Assembly (NCBI GenBank): GCA_005281725.1
Contig: SSBO01000009.1
Location: 988,127 to 1,052,126, forward strand
Reading direction: 5' to 3'
DNA: 64,000 bases
Origin: Wuchereria bancrofti
Lineage: Eukaryota > Nematoda > Chromadorea > Rhabditida > Onchocercidae
Shown here: positions 36,878-50,000 of the stretch, piece by piece
How positions within the stretch are numbered: position 1 is the stretch's first letter
How the letters are laid out: each line of letters starts with the position of its first letter
Program-made: the position numbers and the translations under genes
The notes under the pieces: model-generated
Told to the model about the DNA's origin: nothing
Databases searched by the model: none
What the model saw: the letters and a program-made list of their open reading frames with translations, nothing else

Positions 36878-39800
36878 ATGATTGGTTTAAAAGGTGAAAA
36901 GAGAGGTACAAAACAAAGAAAGTTGAGTGAATCATCACATACTGATTTGCGTCGCAGTAAAAGCTCATCGGTATTTTTTTTTCATGTCGTTATTTTACGT
37001 GTATCATCTTTTCTGAATAGCTTCGTTTAATTCATTTGTTTCCATTCTTAACAGTCAACGATCTGCATCTTACTTGATGTGAATAATGATATCGAAATGT
37101 TTCTTATCTAAATTATTTTCTTGAAAAGTATGTTTCATAAATTTTTTTTCCTTTTCTGTTTATTTGATTTTCATAATGTTTCAGAAGTCATCAGATAGTA
37201 GTTCTTCGTCAGGAAAAAAACGTGTTACTCTGCAGAACGTTGAACAGGTATTGCTTGTAGAATAGTAAATTTCGAAGTGTTTGCAATCCTTTATGGACAG
37301 ATTCATTTATTATAATTAGGACGAAAACAACTATTTTCGTATGAATTTTGATGTCTTCAGTCAATGATTTTAGAAAATTACATAATTTTTTTGTGATCAT
37401 TTTTAAATTTTCGAAAATTTCTTCATCTCTGCTTGTTTTCATCCTCCTAATTTAATTTTTTTCTCGCGATTTGTTTTGTCTTCGATAGTGTGAAATTTCA
37501 TTCCACAATTTTTTTTTTTTTTTTGAAATGCTAAGATTCATTTCATATTTCAGTTTGTTTGCTGCTTATATTCCAGACCACAACGATGGGCTGGGTATTT
37601 TGGGAAGCAATTATTAGGAAAGTGGGGTATATATAGGTCACTTCTTTATTTTATAATTCTATATTATCAACTATTGAAAAGGTTGTGCTCTTCAAATATA
37701 CATGCATATCCAGGATGAAGCATCAACCGATGTATCAGAATTGAAGTCAATAGGAAAAGCACAAACGCTTTCTCATTCATCAGTCGATTACACATTAAGG
37801 TGTGGCGTGTCATATATATTTATATATATATATGTAATATCATTTTTAGAAACCGATCTCGAAAGATTCTCAGTTGGCGTTGAACCATAAAGATCACTTG
37901 AAATAGTTCAGAAATATATTCTTACTTAAAATTACTTGCATTACATTTCTCGTCATTCACATAAATTTTTTGATGCCTCTATTGAAATCGAAAGGAAAGT
38001 ACTATTGACTTTGATCATAAGGTTAAGTTCAAACATTCTTGAAAGCTATAAGCCATTGGAAATTATCTACATTGGGAGTTTACCAGAAATTTTAGATTTG
38101 TGTTAGTGAATGATAGAGAGAATTTTTTTTCCCGGTACTTGTGACGTATACGAAAAGTTCCTACATGAAATAGAAATGCGGTTGCACTTTTACCTTTTAC
38201 TTTCCAAACTCTTAAATCTTAAAAATACTTTTAAACTTCCAAACTGTTTATGCTGTAATTTTGCTGAATATTATGTCCGTCTACTTCTAGAAACAGTAAA
38301 ATCAAAATCCAAAAGTATACACACCTATCGGTGTATGCACACCTATTCACTTCATAGAACATAAAGAAAATGAAACTAGAAAATAACAGGTCACCTATAC
38401 TGGATGGTGGTGCAAAACTGGATTAATTTTTGAGAGTTCGAAATTTTCAGTTTAAATCATTTGCTCGATGTGAATCTGCGCAATTGTTCACAGCAATCAA
38501 CACCTCTCAGTTCGAAATTGGACGATTCTTTAGATATTACGATTTATTGGGCAGATGAAAGAGGTCAGTTTCTTTTTTTTTTTTTTTCTTTTAATTTTTG
38601 CACTAATTTCTTTCTCTTCAATAGTTACAAAGATTGATTCATTGATCAGCAAGCCTGTTCTTCATCCTTTCATGTACAAATGCCATTTTCTTGTAAAGTT
38701 TCAGGAATATTCTAGCAAAGACATGGCCATTTTTCTTATCTTCTCCTTGGCCTATCTAAGTTAAACATAGTTACAGGTCTCAAATTTTCTCTAATCGGTG
38801 GTAAATTCGCAACAGCGTCAAGCTTATTGTTGCTGCTTGCTGATCATTTGGGTATTGTTGCTGATATTTTCAAGCAAGTATGCGCTCTCTGGATGGTATC
38901 AGACTTGTTAGGTACATTAAAATTTGTTTGTTAACTCTTAAATACATTTTTTTTTTACTGGTGGTTCTTTTTTTGCAGAAGTGCAATTGAAGCCACATCA
39001 TAATCCATATGAAATCCGGAAAAACTGGATGCAGTTTCTACAGCGATTCACGAATGCTGAAAGTAGTGAATTAGTTGCTGACGAACCGCTTCTTGTATTG
39101 AAGCGAAATGTGCAACTTCCTGTTGAGCGAGAACGTGAAGTGCGTTAAATTTAGATTTAACGTTTTTAAGACGTATCAGTGAGCATTAACAGAAGAAAGC
39201 ACTTTCTAGCGAAAGTTCCAGAAACTACAAAAGAAATCTGTCAACTAAGCAAACATTAGAAATAAGTGGAGGCAAATATAAGGTTACTTTATTTTTCGAA
39301 TTGAAGCTTGAGTAATCCAAAGTCATCATTGTACTAAATTAATATACAATTTTTTCAGTTGGAGGAAGATTATACTAACGAAATATTAACGGAAATATTG
39401 TATAGAAGTGCAAAGCAAGAAGTTTTAAACGGTCGATACATATGTGATATCGATTTAAACATAAAATTGGCAGCCTTGCAGATGGCTATCGATTTAGAAG
39501 CAAATGAAGACGTGGATATACTGGATGTGTTTGGGTTTGTGACTTTTCATCGATCATTTAAGTAGATGTATTGTACACATTTCTTTCTGTTTATGACTAG
39601 GAACTTGATTTCTGGAATCTGTTAATGGAATACCAGAAACTTGATCATATGTTGATTAACGGATTTTCGGTTACATTAAAGATAAGTGATTTTGCAGAGA
39701 AGAGATAGAGACATTTTTTCCGCTGAAATATCGACATAATGTAAAAACATTTCATTTATTTGGTATTCCCATTATCGGTTGCAAGGGTTTGGAAACACGT

Positions 39801-42403
39801 ATCCTTCAGGAATATCGAAATATAAGATTGAATTTTGAGGGCAAACATAGCTGTCGAAAAGCATACCTCAATATTATCCGCAATACACCTTTTTATGGGC
39901 AAGCGTTGATCTCATTTTTATTTTTTGCAGTTTACTAAGAATTTCCCAAATCGATAGATTGATTTTACTTTAATAATTGTTCTTTTTACACAGAAATTAG
40001 TGACTAATATTTGATATGAACAGTATAATTTGTGTACCTTTCTGTTATGCATGCTTCAGAGGTGGGGCAGTATTCGCAGTGACTGGTAAGGTATTGAATA
40101 GGTAAGTAAATAGCGGGATGCACATAAATGAAGTCAATTGAGATTCATTATAGCAGTTGAAATATTTAAGATAATATTTTTATCCATTTTGCATTTTAAT
40201 ATTTTTCAGAGCTGCATTTTTTCGTGGATACGTTGAACGACCATCAGGAAGACCACTGAAAGAAATCAAGCGAATGATACTTTCGGTGACGTTACCAGAT
40301 ATTCCGGTGGCACTTATTTTTGACACACATTAGTTTCATTTTCAGTTTTTGTGAATTTTAATTTTGGAAATTTTGAAAATTGTGCTGCACTATTGCATCT
40401 CAAAATTCATCCAAACGCTAGTAATCAAATGCATAGGATGAAGTATGTATGGTATTCCTTAAAATTACGCAAGAATTTTGCCTTGTTCTAAAACTATTCA
40501 TTGAAATGTATATTGTTTCTTTTCAGGTTCTTATCGGAATCAGTTGTGGATATGTTACATTGATCGATGAAGCAAAACAGGAGGTTCTGCTGGTACAGCG
40601 ACTTCATGACTGTGATTGCCGCTATGTGGATGAGTTAGTCTTTGTAGATTTTAATAGCGACAGAATTTCTTAAAAATAGTTCTATTTTTAAAGTAGAGTT
40701 TTTTAGTTTCTTATTGTTTGTTTTTGAAGATTTGATTTCTTGATGATATAAAAAAAAAGTTATATCCAGTTGCGTTGTAATTTTTTCCTTCGATTATTCT
40801 CATATATGTTTCATATGTGCTTATTATAGTCATCATGTTATTCTGATTGCTAAATTAGTTTCCAGATGTTTTTTTATTTTTTTTTTAATTCCTGGTGCAT
40901 ATATTTGGTGTTGTTTTAGCGGGATTTCACTAAATTTCAATTATAATTTTCAGTCATTTCGAAGTTGCGATATCAGCGGCCGTTTTAACTGAGTGCCCGT
41001 GTTTCCTTCTGACTTTTCCGGATACTTCATTTCTTACTGACCATAATCTAAATTCTGAAAGTGAAATGTTAAAATTTTCGGAAAAAATTAAAGTGCTTCA
41101 GGTATAGCCTTTATATAACACACACATATTTCTTAGTTTTTCCATACATGGTAGGGTTTCTCTCTTTATTTGATTTTTTAAGAATTACAGTGTGAGCTAT
41201 TTCTTCTATAACTTCTCAATTTATTTGTTCTGTCTGCCAAACTTCATTCACTTTTAAAACGATATTAAATTCTGTTTATCTTTTTTTTTTTCATTTTCAT
41301 AAGATATTTTCAATCGTTGCAGGTGTTTAGCAAACAAGCCATCATGATTGAAGCTCTCATGAATTCTTTATCCAAACTACTGGAACGGAATACTGAACAG
41401 AACACTGATAGCGTAATACCAAACTTAAAATATGATAATTGCCGACAGGATCTCGGAGGAGCAGTGTCGGATAATAGCAGTCCAGATGATAAAAACGCAT
41501 ATGTAACTAACGTTCCAGTAAGTTAAAAATTTTCATCTAAGGAAATGTGTAGGTTAAATTAAATAAAGGTTTTCTAAGCTAAAAAAAATTGCTGGTTTTT
41601 TTTTTTTTTTTTTTTTTGAATGTTACATTATAATGCGAGAATTGTATCAGTGAGCAGTTGTGAGATATAAAATACTTTTATTTGTGTGATAGTGTTTGTT
41701 AGATTGTAAATGCTGATACACTTCTTGTAAGAATGGAACGAAATTAGTGCTTAAATACTTAAATCAAAAGTCCGTCTTTATTTATTTGGAAATGCGAAGT
41801 ATATTACTTAAATATCTTAACTTGTGTTTTGGGGAAAAATCTTTTGCTCTTATTCTTCTTCTACTAAAATGAGTGACAGTGTGAGCTCCCAGTTTCATAA
41901 TTTATTTTGAAGCATGTATGCTTTTGGATTTTGCTTTTACTAATGTTTTTGAAGGTAAATGGACATGATATTCAACAAAATCACAGCAACAGTTTGGAAA
42001 TTATTGGTAGTCAGTGTTCGAGTTCGCCAACTTCGTCTCGTCTAGATGAACAAACAAGAGGAAGTAGTAGTAGCACTAGTCGAAGTTTGACAAATGTATA
42101 TAACTCACCGAGCCCACTTATCAGTAATATTCATAAACTTTGCTTGGCTACACTTGATGCTGATGGTCACTGTGTGGATGCACAAGGTTCATTAAGAGTT
42201 TTACTAGAAGTGATGTAAGTATAAGGTTTTCTCGAGATTCAGTTAATTAATTAGTATAAAATGCTTTCATATTATCATTCATTTTTCGTCTTTGCTGATT
42301 TTCTTTCAGATTATTCTGCAAATTTTTGGTTCTGGGAATTATTGTTTATTGTATTATTTGGTTTTTGATCTCTATCATATATGTTCTTGTTCAGAAGCAC
42401 TGA
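36878..42403 (+). CDS. FRMD8: FRMD8-like FERM-domain protein with predicted C-terminal membrane segment
   Basis: FRMD8 (fly Bili) is a FERM adaptor that binds iRhoms and LRP-type tails. Model: 635 aa; exons 36878-36970, 37185-37247, 37714-37799, 38451-38563, 38777-38911, 38979-39139, 39359-39534, 39698-39898, 40210-40285, 40527-40633, 40954-41101, 41323-41517, 41955-42214, 42310-42403. Residues 1-80 are Ser/Lys-rich. The FERM region (about 100-465) shows ITIYWADERG, then CALWMVSDLLEVQLKPHHNP, DEPLLVLKRNVQLP, PFYGAAFFRGYVERP and GYVTLIDEAKQEVLLV, in the same order as human FRMD8. A Ser-rich tail follows. The last exon, joined by strong GTAAGTAT and TTTCTTTCAG sites in phase, encodes LVLGIIVYCIIWFLISIIYV, a convincing transmembrane helix absent from the human protein. 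Without that splice the protein would stop at 42218. The intron after 39898 appears to use a GC donor. The donor at 40285 is one of two phase-equal choices. Confidence 0.85.
40060..40101 (+). other. candidate 42-nt in-frame cassette exon of the FERM gene
   Basis: This lies inside the intron 39899-40209. It is bounded by GCTTCAG and GTAAGTAAAT, is 42 nt long and keeps phase 2, and would insert about 14 residues (GGAVFAVTGKVLN) before AAFFRGY. Joining the flanking exons directly fits human FRMD8 better, so it is listed as possible alternative splicing, not in the main model. Confidence 0.4.
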
Positions 42404-43587
42404 TGAAATGTTGATTTAGAAGGGCTATGTTGACTATTAATATTAATTTTAATATTAATGGTTAGCATTTTTGAAGTTTTGGTCTAAAGAAGTAGGTTGC
42501 TTACTCGTTTAATGTTTGGGTTGATTGATTTTGTACGTGGAAATCGCAAAATAATGATGGAATATTCAAAAGTCTTTGTTGTTAAAATACATATACCGTC
42601 AGTTAAAGATTTTGTAATATATATGTAAAATTATTTCATTAGAACAGTCAGTGAGTGGGAAATATTTGCTATGCTTTGAATATATTTCCATCAAGTAATA
42701 CTGCGTTAATTTTAAATATGAAGCTTTTCATTTCATCTAGGTAGAATGGAAGTGGAATGTTGTATGGTCCCATAATCTTGGTTACAATTAGCATATGTGA
42801 TTAAACTTCAAATTTGGCTAATTTTTTTCAAGCAGGAAATTTTACTTTTTAAGGTTTATAGCATTTGTTAATAGCATTTGCTGTTGTTTTTCTGTAGTGT
42901 AATTTCTATTTCAAAATAGTTTATATGCCTTAAAATCTTACCTACATCATTTTATATGATTTGATTTGCGTTTTGTGATTACACGGAAGGATTTTATGAT
43001 TATTCGAAACCAAGTATATTCCATCAATTACTGTTCTTTCATCATGATTAATGGATATATTTTCATTAAATAAATGTATTTTTTTTTATCTACAAATGTT
43101 TTGTTATTGGCACATTAACTAAACGGTTGGATGTATAGCCTCTTCTTGTTTTCCGTGATATCATAGGCTTGAAATGACGTCGATTATATCGCTACTTAAT
43201 TTGAGAGTAAATTAATCAAAATTTTTTTGCTTGAAAAGTTAGAGATTGTCGTGAAGTTGTGAAGTGTCGATCTGAGTTAAACGAGCAATTTTCTGAAAAT
43301 TTTGTCAGTTATTATCATTAATCCTTTTTTGTATAGAATAGAATGCCGAACTATTCTTAATATGACCTCTTAGTTAAGAATTCATATGCATATGAACTTG
43401 ATAATATGTATAGTTTATTTATTTTATAGTTTATTATAATTTATTTATTATTTTATTAGTTTATTATGTTTTCCAGTGTGACCAATTATATTTTGACGTA
43501 TTCGTAAGGGATTAAACGAATGATTTTGTGATTGGTATTCTAGTTTTCATATTAATTTCGATTTCCTTTTCAGATCTATCATATATA
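42404..43587. other. intergenic between FRMD8-like and CIAO1 genes
   Basis: 1.2 kb without an exon I can support. An AATAAA at 43069-43074 may end the upstream gene. TTCCTTTTCAG ending at 43573 lies 14 nt before the CIAO1 ATG and looks like a trans-splice acceptor. Confidence 0.5.
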
Positions 43588-46500
43588 ATGATGAGTGATG
43601 TAAATAAGGTGAATCATTCGTGTGATGTGGCATGTCGAGTTTGGTGTGTACAATGGAATCATACAGGCACGACACTTGCAAGTTGTGGTGATGATAAAAC
43701 AATTAAGCTGTGGAAACGTATTGATGGTGATTTTTTATTCTTTGTTATTTTTAAATTTTTTCTTGTTTCAATACAAAAGTTGTATTTTCATATTGCACTA
43801 ATGATTCATTGGGAAATTTATTTGTTGAAAGATTATAAGGTACAGAAAATGAGGATGAGATAATTTGGAAAGATTTGATATCATAATGCAGTCATAGTAA
43901 CTAAGTTTCACTGTTTGTTAAGTAATCATTGTTCTAAATGCTACTTTGTCTTATTTTTGACTGTATATTTTAATTAAATTAACATGTAGTTTTCGAATTT
44001 TGATGAGGGAAACAATTATTGTACTATCATTTTTGAACTATATGAAATGAGAGTAAGAGGATTAAAAAATTATGTTAATTACTGTTGATAAAATGGATGA
44101 GGAATATGTGTTTGCAAGTTGTGCTTTTGCTAGAGAATAGCGAGCTTTCAAAGTTTTAACTTTCTTTTTTTTCTTAACGCACCATTTATTCATCGATGTA
44201 TTGCTTCATTTTCCATGAAAATATTGGTTGAAATTAAATTTTTATCTGTTCAATACTGATAGCAAACAATCATAACATTGACTTGATTAATGTTTCTGAA
44301 AATAAATTCGAAAAGGGATTCAGATGCACCGTATTTGGTATATTCTGGAACAATAAATGGTTCTCATAATAGAGGTATTCGACATGTTGCATTTTCACCA
44401 AATGATAAATTCTTGGCTTCAGCTGGTTTTGATGCTGCAATTGTCATTCATCAGTTATGCAAGTAAGTGTCACTTTCTGGCAGAAGTCCTCAAATTTCAA
44501 AATTTGTTCAATTTTTCATAATTTTACTGTGACAGGAAATATTTGAGATGTATGATTCCTCTTGCTGGAAGTGCTATCCAGAGAAGGTCTGAATTCCAGG
44601 GATAATCTTAAATCTGACAGATCTTATTCATGTGATGAATTACATTATTACTGTTGTCTAGTAAAAGGTTCATTTTTAGCACCAAGTCAAATTTAAAAGA
44701 AAAAAAAAGAACTGGAACGAGTCGTGATGTTTTTTTAGGAAAATAATTCTTGCAGCCATAAAATATCCAAACACTTGTAAACTAATTATTTGTAGTAATG
44801 ACTATGAAGAAATAAATCGTTTGGAAGGACATGAAAATGAAGTAAAATGTTGTGCATTCTCACCATCCGGTGAATATTTGGCAACTTGTAGTCGCGATAA
44901 ATCGGTTTGGTTCTGGCAATGTAAGTAATTGATGCATTTAAGTCAAAAAATGAAAGTATTCTTTTTATGTCTCTGAATTTCTTTTTCTTTAGGTAAATGA
45001 ATTTCAGTAGATGAAGACGAAGATTTTGAAGTTGCATCAATTTTGCAGTCTCACACGCAAGATGTTAAATTTGTGGTGTGGCATCCAGTTGATGAGGTAT
45101 TTACCAAAACATTTAAAAAGAATTTTTCTTTGGTATTGATATTACTAATTAATTATAAACAATAATTTAACGTCTCTTATCATGAACGTACTATACATAT
45201 GTTTTTGTTATTACTTATCATTACTTGATAATGAATTATACTTTATTTCTAGTTCTTATTTGATGTTATCTTTTTCTTTATTCGTAATATTTGACGAAAA
45301 CTAATCGTTCATTGATTAACACCATAATAGTGCGATACGGTTTAGTTGCTGGTATCATGTAGTTATGATTGCTCCATTCGATTTTATCGTTTTGATGGTG
45401 AAGATTGGATAACACAAGAAAAAATCGACAATGCGCATGAATCTACCATATGGTCAGCTGATTTCTCAGATGATGGTAACTTCCTTGTAACTGTTGGAGC
45501 TGACTTCATTATCAATGTAAGTTTTTCTTTTACTTAATTGAGAATATGTCGTATTCTAGATTCTGATCATTATTTTTTTCTCATTGATAAATCAGTTCAT
45601 TATAATTTTTATTAATTTATAAAATTTTATTCTCATTCTCACGGAAAATTTTTATTCTTATTGGATGCTAAAAATTTTATTCTTACTGGAAACGTTATTC
45701 TTACTGGGAGCTTATATGCATAATATTCAGTGCATCGTGATAATGAGACAATTCATGCGATCTCTACGAAATTTATTTAGTGAAAATTCAAATTAAAATT
45801 TCTGAAGCTCATTATGGAAGTACCGAACTGCAAATGGAGATGTCATGCGTATGCATAGAAATATAGGTAGAGTAAACGGAATGGTTTAACAGTTGAGAGG
45901 AATCATTTTTATTAGTTTTGTAGTTCGTTTCTTTTGTTATTCTCTCGTTCTCTAATAAATATGTTTCACAATTAAATAAAATAGTTCGCGAATAATTGGC
46001 TCATCTTTGTATTTTTTAGATTTGGATGAAACAGGAAATAAATTTAGCAGCATCGAAAAGTAAGTGGAATAAAGTAACAAGTGTATGTGTGAAAACGAAA
46101 TGGCCTCTCTATACAGTTTCATGGAATAAATTACATGGTATTATTGCTGTCGGTGGAGGAGATAACGAAATAAGGTTTGATAACTTTGATTTGTATGCGC
46201 TTTAAATTTACCTACCCGCTTCTTTTGCTGATTAGTTGTTGTAAGAAATATTCTATATTTTCAAGTTGAAATATTGCACTATTATCAACTTTTTACTTCC
46301 CTTTTTTTTTCTACCAACTGTGCAAACATTATTAGGGCATTGCATTTTATTTTTAAAGAATCTCTTGAATTCAGGAATATCACTCTGTAAACTTCAATTT
46401 CATCTGATCATGTAATCTTATATATTATTTCATGAGTTATTAACTTTTCATGCAATATCTGATGGTTTTTTTTCCATTTCGTTTTCAGGTTGTTCCGCTT

Positions 46501-46657
46501 AAATAATTCTAAAGACAACCCTCTCCTGGAAGAATGTTTTGGAAACTACAAACTCTCTTCAGAAATCAATTGTTTAAATTGGAATCCTGTTGAAAGTAAT
46601 CTACTAGCTGGTGCCACGGATGATGGTGAAATTTGTGTTCTTCGAATAAATTTATAA
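43588..46657 (+). CDS. CIAO1: CIAO1, cytosolic Fe-S cluster assembly WD40 protein
   Basis: CIAO1 is part of the cytosolic iron-sulfur targeting complex (with MMS19 and CIAO2B), which loads Fe-S clusters on DNA polymerases, helicases and other client enzymes. Seven exons with consistent phases (43588-43726, 44324-44462, 44796-44920, 45008-45096, 45346-45516, 46020-46174, 46489-46657) give 328 aa against 339 in human. The seven-blade WD40 propeller is complete. Characteristic segments are [90 protein letters not shown] and the final [20 protein letters not shown]. The combination [11 protein letters not shown] plus SHTQDVK is diagnostic of CIAO1 among WD40 proteins. Two adjacent ATGs (43588, 43591) are possible starts. 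The RNA polymerase gene begins 0.4 kb downstream on the same strand. Confidence 0.96.
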
Positions 46658-47079
46658 CATATCGGTTATGCTATGATCACTTAACCTTTCAGTGCATTGC
46701 TTCTTTTTTGGAGTAATTTGCAGTATTATTGTTTCTTATTCTGTTCATTTACAATTTTGTCATGTTTTGATTTTGATAAAGATTTTGTAATAAGGTTGAA
46801 GTTGCTAGCATTTTTTCCAAGAACGTGAAGAATCCGGATGGATAAGATATTTGAAACCGCATTCTTAATATTTGTTGAATCTTTTGAGAGTAACAAGATA
46901 GCATCAAATGTAATAATAAAAGGCTGAAACATTTAGAAGTATTTCTGAAATTGCATTAGCGAAGATTGAATGAAATAATGGCATAACACTTTCTAAATAA
47001 TTATATTGCATTTTCTTGGCAGTAATCTATTTATGTCTTGAAAATCATAGCAAGGTTTTTTAGAAGTGATTACAGCTGG
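46658..47079 (+). other. short CIAO1-RdRP intercistronic region
   Basis: 422 bp separate the CIAO1 stop from the RdRP start. AATAAA at 46915-46920 is a candidate CIAO1 poly(A) signal. The acceptor GGTTTTTTAG ending at 47063 lies 143 nt further on and 16 nt before the RdRP ATG. This spacing is compatible with a nematode operon using a trans-spliced leader for the second gene. Confidence 0.5.
46915..46920 (+). terminator. candidate poly(A) signal of CIAO1
   Basis: An exact AATAAA hexamer 258 nt after the CIAO1 stop codon, in an otherwise gene-free gap on the same strand. Confidence 0.5.
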
Positions 47080-50000
47080 ATGGTACCAAGATATGAAAGA
47101 TACCAAATGATTGGAATCAAAGGATGGGCAGAACCGCTACATATAAAAATCATCATTCTCCAGAATGAACAACTTGTTGAACAGCTGAAAAATATTATAC
47201 CTGTATGCTGTTTGATGTTTCGTAACGAAGTTTAAATCATCGGATCAATTAACATAGCTAACTGTGTTAACTGATGATTTGTTACGTCAGATGAATTTGA
47301 TAATTTAATTTCGGAATGAAAAGTTTTCGTCTTTTTCATTAGGATATTTTATTGTTTAGTAATGTTTGTTATTTGTTAAAAACGATATTTTTGAATCTGG
47401 TAAATGTCTCGTATTTCTGGCTTTAATTATAAGAGAGAAGCAATTTGTTACGTAAACATTTGAAATTAATATTGTAGAAAATTGGAAGCGTTGAAGAAAA
47501 AAATCTAAGAGTTGGACGTGATATTATTGAACATCGAGTTGACATATACGATTATGGAAGTCCGTGGATTGAGCTTCGTGTTGACGTAAGTCTCAGAAAT
47601 TCTGAAAGAAAAGTTTTTTTGTTTTTAATCTTTGTTGTTATACTTACATATGCATTCTTTCCTTTTCCAAAATTTTTAATGTGTTGCCTTCCTATTAGTC
47701 AGAGTATGCTATTTTAAATCTTTTATTCTCAGTTTTTGTTTTTTCCATAAGTGTTTGGTTGATTTTCTTCAATTTTTATTTATTTTTAAAAAGAAATTAG
47801 AACAGCACTTTTCCAAATAATTTTATTTTTTTTCCTTTTACATATTTTTGTTTATATTTTGATTTCCCGTATTTCAGATATGCTGCAAATTTTTATTATG
47901 ACTTACGGTTATATACATACTTTAGTTTTAGAATTGAATTTTCTAATTAAGTGTATAAGATTTTATCAATAAATCTGGAATGTACTTCCTTTATATACAG
48001 TGTTTCTTTCTTAATCACTAAGTAAGTATAGTAACAATTTAATCAAGTCTCGAATATTCCTTTTTTTTCCTTTCTCTCTTTTTTTTTTCATTTTTTTGTC
48101 ATTAATTTAATTCAATTTTTTAATAGGTGATGTCCTCTTGCTGGAAACGAATATTTCTCAAAATGGTGTCAGTGTTTCAAGGTCTAACTAGTGAATTTTC
48201 TGGAAAGTATACGCCTATACTTCAGACGACAGAGCGTGGTTTTTTCATGGATGATTGCTTGTTTGCCTTTTAAATTATTTTAATTTTTTTTTCTAAATTG
48301 TTTTAATTTTGATAGAGTAAGGTGGACTTGAGATTGGTAAGCATATTCATGAATTTATGCGTGGAGAAAAGACTTTCGATATTATGAAAAAACATCAGAT
48401 ATTCTGATGAAATTTAAAACTGTTTCAATTTCTGATCCTAACCATATGAAAGAGAAGAGGTAATACAGATCGCCATATATGCATGGTTCCGTTTACACTC
48501 AAAGCTTTTCAGTATCACTTGTGAATGTTTTTTTTTTCTTTCCTTTGTCTCTCTCGTGATTGGCAAAACATGAAAAAACAAATAATCTTTGGATTTAAAT
48601 CGTTATTAATATATTGTCCTGAAAATTTTCATTAAATTTGATTCTTGTTGTTAACTATTATTTTATGTGGTCATTCCTGTAGCCATCATCCAAGGTTCCC
48701 TAATTTTAACATGATGGAAATTCATTTCTTTAACTTTGAATAACCTACCCTATATCCATATCTTTGAGAATACCCCACCATTAGCTACTTAATTGAGAAT
48801 ATCAGTCCTGGATAAGTTATAAAATATCCGCACGACTAAGTCTGAATCACCAACAGAATGTATTGAATAGCTAGGTTCAATTTTTTATTTTTGTTTACTT
48901 TTGAAAAACTTTTTCTTTGCTTTTTATCGCTGTTATATCATTAGTTAAAAAAATTATTTTCAGATCAGCTGAACTCCAAGTCGATCTACACTCTATCCAT
49001 CATGGGAATTTGCTCGATCTTGGGACATTTTGTTCCCATTTCACTCGAGAAATACCGAAAGGAATTAATGGACCGAAATTATCGGAATACATTAAAGTGT
49101 TGTCAAATTTATCGTCACATAATGTGCGTAGTGCTATGTACGTTGATTTTGAACATGATCGAAACATGTTCACTGTACGATTCGCTGTTTTAGATGGTTT
49201 GTTTCTTTTTATATTTTCACTTAAATAAAATTAAAATATTGTTGGGATAGATGCGATTAATTTTAATCTTATTAATGAACGAAAGATTCCGTTTCTGGCG
49301 CTTCATTCAGATTATGGAATTTTCTAGCAAAGTGCGAAACTTGAATCAAAGAGTAAGAACTTTATAATCCGTAATCTTTGTATTTCCGGTTGATGAGAAA
49401 AAGCTTTAGTAGTAAGTTTTTCTTCGCAATTAAAAAGAAATTAGAAGGAATATGTTTATTTTGTGTTGAGGTTAAAATGATTGGTTGTTGTAGGATACCC
49501 ACGAACAATTGGTATTGTTAAATTCGTGAAAATTTAAAATGTTTTAGATGTTACATTAAAATTAGCAGTAAACTAACCTTCCGTTACATCACTATTTTAT
49601 AAAAATTATCATAGTTTGTTAAGTATTGTTTTGCAACCATTATTTTATAATACAGTTGCAAATATTAGACCACTGGACTAAAGGTTTTCAGTGTGATATT
49701 CGGTTGAGCTACTAAGTATGAAACGACCTTTATAAACTTAAATTAGAACTTTTGCATTTAATTCCTAAGTTTGAATTTATAGATGATTTTTTGCGGCATT
49801 CTTTGATTAGCAGTAAAGAACTGATTTTTCAGGGCACAAAGCGCGAGAAATGAATAACACGAGTAATGAAAAGCTAAAACTCGTGGAAGGTTCAATGTTT
49901 GCTCTAAAGGTGAACTCTTCGTGATTGACAACTTTTTGACCTATAACTTTCTGACCATCTCCTTGTTTTCTGACTTTTTCACAATCTACTGAAGTGGTTT

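Noticed and set aside
37848..37890. Possible extra exon in the FRMD8-like gene
   Set aside because: It meets a stop within 12 codons; joining 37799 directly to 38451 is in phase and leads into the conserved FERM start.
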